A stretch of DNA of 10,406 bases from the NCBI GenBank assembly GCA_019414725.1, contig DXLM01000092.1:1-10406 (forward strand), given 5' to 3'. This document shows, in pieces, positions 7,002-10,406 of the stretch. The DNA comes from Bacteroides sp. (GTDB taxonomy: Bacteria > Bacteroidota > Bacteroidia > Bacteroidales > Bacteroidaceae). A program made the position numbers and the translations under genes. The notes below the pieces were generated by a model, which searched no databases, was not told where the DNA came from, and worked only from the letters and a program-made list of their open reading frames with translations. Position 1 is the stretch's first letter. Each line of letters starts with the position of its first letter.

Positions 7002-8431
7002 TCAGATTTTTTTACCGAAGGTAACGTTGAATCCTACACTGACATTTGTATTCAGCTTGCCTACCGGTATGTATTGTGGAGTTACTTTTGTCATCAGGTG
7101 GTCCATTCCGACAAAGAAATTGAAACCGCATGGGTGGAAGTTCAAGATCCATCCGAATGAGGAACCGAAGGATGATATTCCATAATTGACACCTGCATCA
7201 AACCATTTGACCGGAGTTACATTGGCTGAGATGCGTCCTTCACTCCAACTGTATTTGCCATTGATGCGTGTGGAAGACAGGAAACCGAAATGCAATTTGT
7301 CGTATAGCGGGAATACGTAGTCAGCACCTATATTCAATGTTGCTCCTAAAGCTCTTGTAGAGCTGCTTCCGGTTTCCGTACGATGGAAACTTGCATAGTT
7401 TTCGATATCATTGCCCAGATCCTCCAGTTGGTCTCCAGTGGTTTGTCGCCGTCTGCGTCATCAGAGCCCATTGCTATGTTCTGGAATCCGTTGAACTCCC
7501 AGGGAGTGTTACTTGTCTTTGCTTTGATGGTATTGCTCCATGAAATAAATCCCAAATCAAGAATGGCGGCAGACAATGTTAAATCTTCACGAAGCTTATA
7601 AGTGGCTCCCAAGTCGATAGCCATACCGAATCCGGAAAGACCGGGACTGTCCAGATCGATGTTATCCCAGTCAACCAGATCTCTTTCTGATGGATTTTTT
7701 ATTTCTTTTCCACTTTCTTCTTTGGTCGGAATGGTCAAGCCTTTTACAGAAGTATTCATTTCTCCGTTTGCCTGAACCATCCACTTGTCTTCTGCCATCT
7801 GGACTTTCATATCCGTCATCTTGATGTTGACATTTCCCAGTCCAAGCAAGAATTTTAATTTACCGCCGACGTTTAGTTTATCATTGATTTGACGAGAGTG
7901 TCCCAGGGCTATTTCAGCGTAGTTATTCGATGAAATGCCTAAATCATCCATTTCGTATACAGAATTGCTGCTGTTCATTCCCAGTTTCATGAACTCAAAT
8001 AATCCGCGCGGTAAGTTGAGGCTGGTGGTAGAACGCATGTTTACATCAATTGTATTGAATCCGCCCCAAGCACGAAATCCGGCAGAAAGCAATGTCATGT
8101 TCAGATTTACGTTGATGCGGTTATTGTCTTTCAATTTACCCAAAAAATCGTCGTTGCTGATGCTGCTGTTCATGAAGGTTGTGAGCTTATCATTTCCGTA
8201 TGGATAGATGAAAGTATTTAAACCTACATTCGACTGAGCACCAACGTTGATATTTCCTATACCCGGAACAGCTATGTAATTTCGCTCGGGTGAAAAAGCT
8301 GGGTTCATCAGGTGACGGTATGTGTATCCTTCGAGAAAATAGCCAGAACGTAAGGATTGTGCAGAAGAAACTGTACAAAGACATACAAAGGCAATAGTAA
8401 CAAGAATGTGGTATATGTTATTTCTTTTCAT
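7002..8431 (-). pseudogene. DUF5723 family outer-membrane protein, frameshifted
   Basis: Predicted outer-membrane beta-barrel-like protein of the DUF5723 family, function unknown. The ATG at 8431 starts a signal peptide (residues 1-24, cleavage near SSA/QS), followed by the family's N-terminal block YRHLMNPAFSPER (38-50) and PGIGN (56-60). This frame runs correctly to about residue 330 (near 7441), then enters a wrong frame and stops at TAG (7346-7348). The true continuation is one frame over: TGDQLEDLGNDIENYASFHR, then GADYVFPLYDKLHFGFLS, to a beta-strand-like C-terminus (GFNVTFGKKI) and stop at 7002. Restoring one base, for example a third C at GACAAACC (7440-7441), gives a continuous 476-residue protein of plausible length. 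It starts 30 nt after the stop of the 570-residue lipoprotein gene, so the two form an operon. Both halves look conserved in style, so the lesion is recent or a sequencing error. A TTG at 8440 was rejected as start. Confidence 0.85.
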
Positions 8432-8461
8432 ATAATTCAATAATTGTTGGTAAGGGATTGA

Positions 8462-10174
8462 TTAATTCATATCGACAGTAACACCGCCTTTTATTTTTAT
8501 AGTCATGTTTTCAAGACGCAAGGACTGATTCTTGTTTAATACTTTGCCGCTTGTTTCAGCTGATGGAGTAGCCGAGACTTCGTATTTCAGACCGTCCAGT
8601 TCCTTGAATGCATTGGCATCTGTCGATTTCAATGTTATTTGGAGTGCTGTAACTTTTGCATTTTCCATGGTTCCTGCTGCTATCTGGCTGGAAACTTCTG
8701 TTGAAATGTTATTCAGTACAGCTCCATTCTTGTCTATTGCCTTTACGTCCATGTTCATAGTCAAAGGGATAGTATTCTTTGCGTCCATTGTAACTACCAG
8801 TTCTTTTACAAACAGATCTTTCACATCTTTATTCCAATCGTCTATAACGTCGCTGTAAACGATGTTGGTTCCTTCATTGAACTGCAATGGCGCATTAATC
8901 TCGTAATCGGCCTTGACATTGTATGTCGTTCCTAAAATAATCGAACATTCACGGTCGGACGCTTTTGCTTCTATGCTTTCCATACGGATTTCGTCTGGAA
9001 TGGTTTCGATTAAAGCGTTCAGGTTCTCAACAGTAACGCTGGCATCAGCTCCTTCTACTTGACTGTCGAGTCTGTGCAGGCAGATTATATAATCATTTGC
9101 ATGATTGCCGGGAATGGTAATCAGGTTGGGTGACTGTCCGACAGGAACAGATGCAATAACCTTTCCATCTTTGTATGATTTCAGTGTACCGCTGAAATTA
9201 ACTTCGATAGGAGAGGTGTTGCTGACTGTCAGATATATTTTAGGATCGGTCATATCTATTCTTACCTGTTCGTCTTGAAGGAAGTCCGGCAAGTTGTTTA
9301 TCGCAATAGGGTCGATAGATACATTGATTTCCGGATTAATCTTGGCAGTAACTTGAGTCAGCTGGATTTCATCGATTCTAAATTCCGTATCCATAATCAT
9401 CTGGATGGCGCTGCCTCCTTCTGTTGTACTGCTTCCGCTTATCTTTATATCATCTGCAATAACCAGATGTCCGGGAGCTACAAGACCTTTACCATCTCCC
9501 ATTGCTTCAAAATCAATATGTGTAATATTGATTGGAATATAAAGAGGTGATGTACTGGATACGTTTATGTCTTGTTTAAAAATTAAATTACTTCCTTCTA
9601 TATCAACTCGCTGATCTGTTGTACTGATTGTCATGTACTCAGGAAAATCTAGTTGGAATCCTTTCTTAAGTGTCAGCGAATTGTTTCCTTCTATATTCAT
9701 GCGCAGTGAGGCAGGCATGATGACATCCGAACTGTACAGTGCAGTAACATCAGTTGTTATATTTTTCTTGTCAATGCTGAAAGACGTTTTATCGCTTACT
9801 GTGGCTGTCAATGTTCCATCTAAAGATACTTCATAGTTTAATTCTGTCCGGGCAGACTGAAGTGCTATTTCGTTGGAGTTAATTGTAATGTCTTCGATAG
9901 TAACCTGAGTGTTGGAGCCTTCACCTGACTGTATAAGGGCATAGTTGCCTGCTGCATCAGTTTTTACTGTGCTCTCTTCATCTAAGTCGAAAATCTTGTC
10001 TAATGTAATGTCTTTTGTATTGCTGGCTGGAATAGTTAAGTTATCACCTCCCACTGTTATTGTCATGTCGAGATCTTTACTTAAATCGTAATCACTATCT
10101 ACGCATGATAGCATACAACTGGAAAGTAGTACAAGTGCGCAAGAAAATGTTTTGTTTGTCAGTTGCTTTTTCAT
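8462..10174 (-). CDS. Large predicted lipoprotein of unknown function, paired with DUF5723 protein
   Basis: A 570-residue exported protein that I cannot assign to a named family. The N-terminus is a lipoprotein signal peptide: KK at the start, a hydrophobic core, then two candidate cysteines, Cys20 in a classical LSSC lipobox and Cys24 (MLSC). The acidic stretch DSDYDLSKDLD after Cys24 resembles a surface-export signal. The rest has no membrane segment. It is rich in alternating beta-strand patterns, Asn, Asp, Thr and Ser, as in strings of beta-sandwich domains; the piece PKIYLTVSNTSPIEVNFSGT (about 313-332) resembles LEA-type beta-sandwich repeats, though this is only an impression. The C-terminus ends in a strand-like segment (MTIKIKGGVTVDMN). 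It is the first gene of a two-gene operon with the DUF5723 outer-membrane protein, which suggests the two work together at the cell envelope. No catalytic motif is visible. Confidence 0.85.
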   Translation of the reverse strand: MKKQLTNKTFSCALVLLSSCMLSCVDSDYDLSKDLDMTITVGGDNLTIPASNTKDITLDKIFDLDEESTVKTDAAGNYALIQSGEGSNTQVTIEDITINSNEIALQSARTELNYEVSLDGTLTATVSDKTSFSIDKKNITTDVTALYSSDVIMPASLRMNIEGNNSLTLKKGFQLDFPEYMTISTTDQRVDIEGSNLIFKQDINVSSTSPLYIPINITHIDFEAMGDGKGLVAPGHLVIADDIKISGSSTTEGGSAIQMIMDTEFRIDEIQLTQVTAKINPEINVSIDPIAINNLPDFLQDEQVRIDMTDPKIYLTVSNTSPIEVNFSGTLKSYKDGKVIASVPVGQSPNLITIPGNHANDYIICLHRLDSQVEGADASVTVENLNALIETIPDEIRMESIEAKASDRECSIILGTTYNVKADYEINAPLQFNEGTNIVYSDVIDDWNKDVKDLFVKELVVTMDAKNTIPLTMNMDVKAIDKNGAVLNNISTEVSSQIAAGTMENAKVTALQITLKSTDANAFKELDGLKYEVSATPSAETSGKVLNKNQSLRLENMTIKIKGGVTVDMN

Positions 10175-10406
10175 GAAATAATTATAAAATTAATAAATAA
10201 CAAAATAATTGCTTTCCGGTGTAAAAAGTTCAGCAATATACCTGTTTGCAGATTATTACTGATGATGCTTATGTGAAAAGGGCGACCCCTCTTGCTTTAT
10301 TAAATTTAATGATAGAAACGTAAAAATGCTTACTATTGTTCATTCTTGCGTTAACCTTAATTCCGCAACATAATTGATAATTATTTTTATAAGTTCCTGA
10401 GCAACA
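10175..10406. other. Non-coding upstream region of the large lipoprotein gene
   Basis: AT-rich sequence with no open frame of note on either strand. On the minus strand TATTTTG (10201-10207) resembles a -7 box one base short of the Bacteroides consensus, 26 nt before the start codon; no clear -33 element pairs with it. A weak AGGG/CCCT hairpin (10279-10290) is too short to interpret. The promoter of the operon should lie here but cannot be fixed with confidence. Confidence 0.35.

Noticed and set aside
8432..8440. TTG at 8440 as start of the DUF5723 gene
   Set aside because: It adds only three residues before an ATG that begins a typical signal peptide.

Overview
The window looks like chromosomal DNA from a gut Bacteroidales, most likely Bacteroides or Phocaeicola. 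The reasons are: exported lipoproteins with short lipoboxes, no Shine-Dalgarno sequences, several -7 boxes of the Bacteroides type (TAnnTTTG), and typical families (C10 cysteine peptidase with propeptide, GH92 alpha-mannosidase, DUF5723 outer-membrane protein). No RNA gene, insertion sequence or CRISPR array was seen.

Layout. 1-2004 (+) is an AT-rich block with a C10 (streptopain-like) cysteine peptidase gene interrupted by an in-frame TAA just after its signal peptide, followed by a small lipoprotein gene that could be its inhibitor or partner. 2282-3436 (+) encodes an exported lactonase-type beta-propeller (6-phosphogluconolactonase family). A bidirectional terminator at 3465-3518 separates it from the converging minus-strand genes. 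On the minus strand, manA (mannose-6-phosphate isomerase, 5875-6846) precedes a GH92 alpha-mannosidase lipoprotein (3548-5749); the 125-nt gap holds a large interrupted inverted repeat. Further right, also on the minus strand, a 570-residue lipoprotein gene (8462-10174) is followed 30 nt later by a DUF5723 outer-membrane protein gene (7002-8431), which carries a frameshift. A strong hairpin terminator at 6942-6984 ends that operon.

How the genes fit together. GH92 would release mannose from host or yeast mannans and N-glycans outside the cytoplasm. After uptake and phosphorylation, ManA would convert mannose 6-phosphate to fructose 6-phosphate, so this pair makes metabolic sense. The lipoprotein/DUF5723 pair looks like an envelope module of unknown role. 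The C10 peptidase/lipoprotein pair looks like an accessory secreted-protease locus acquired separately, judging by its base composition.

The main oddities are the two disrupted genes (nonsense codon at 241-243, frameshift near 7440), both with otherwise intact reading frames, and the inverted repeat at 5784-5842. I did not find convincing evidence of a wholly new system.
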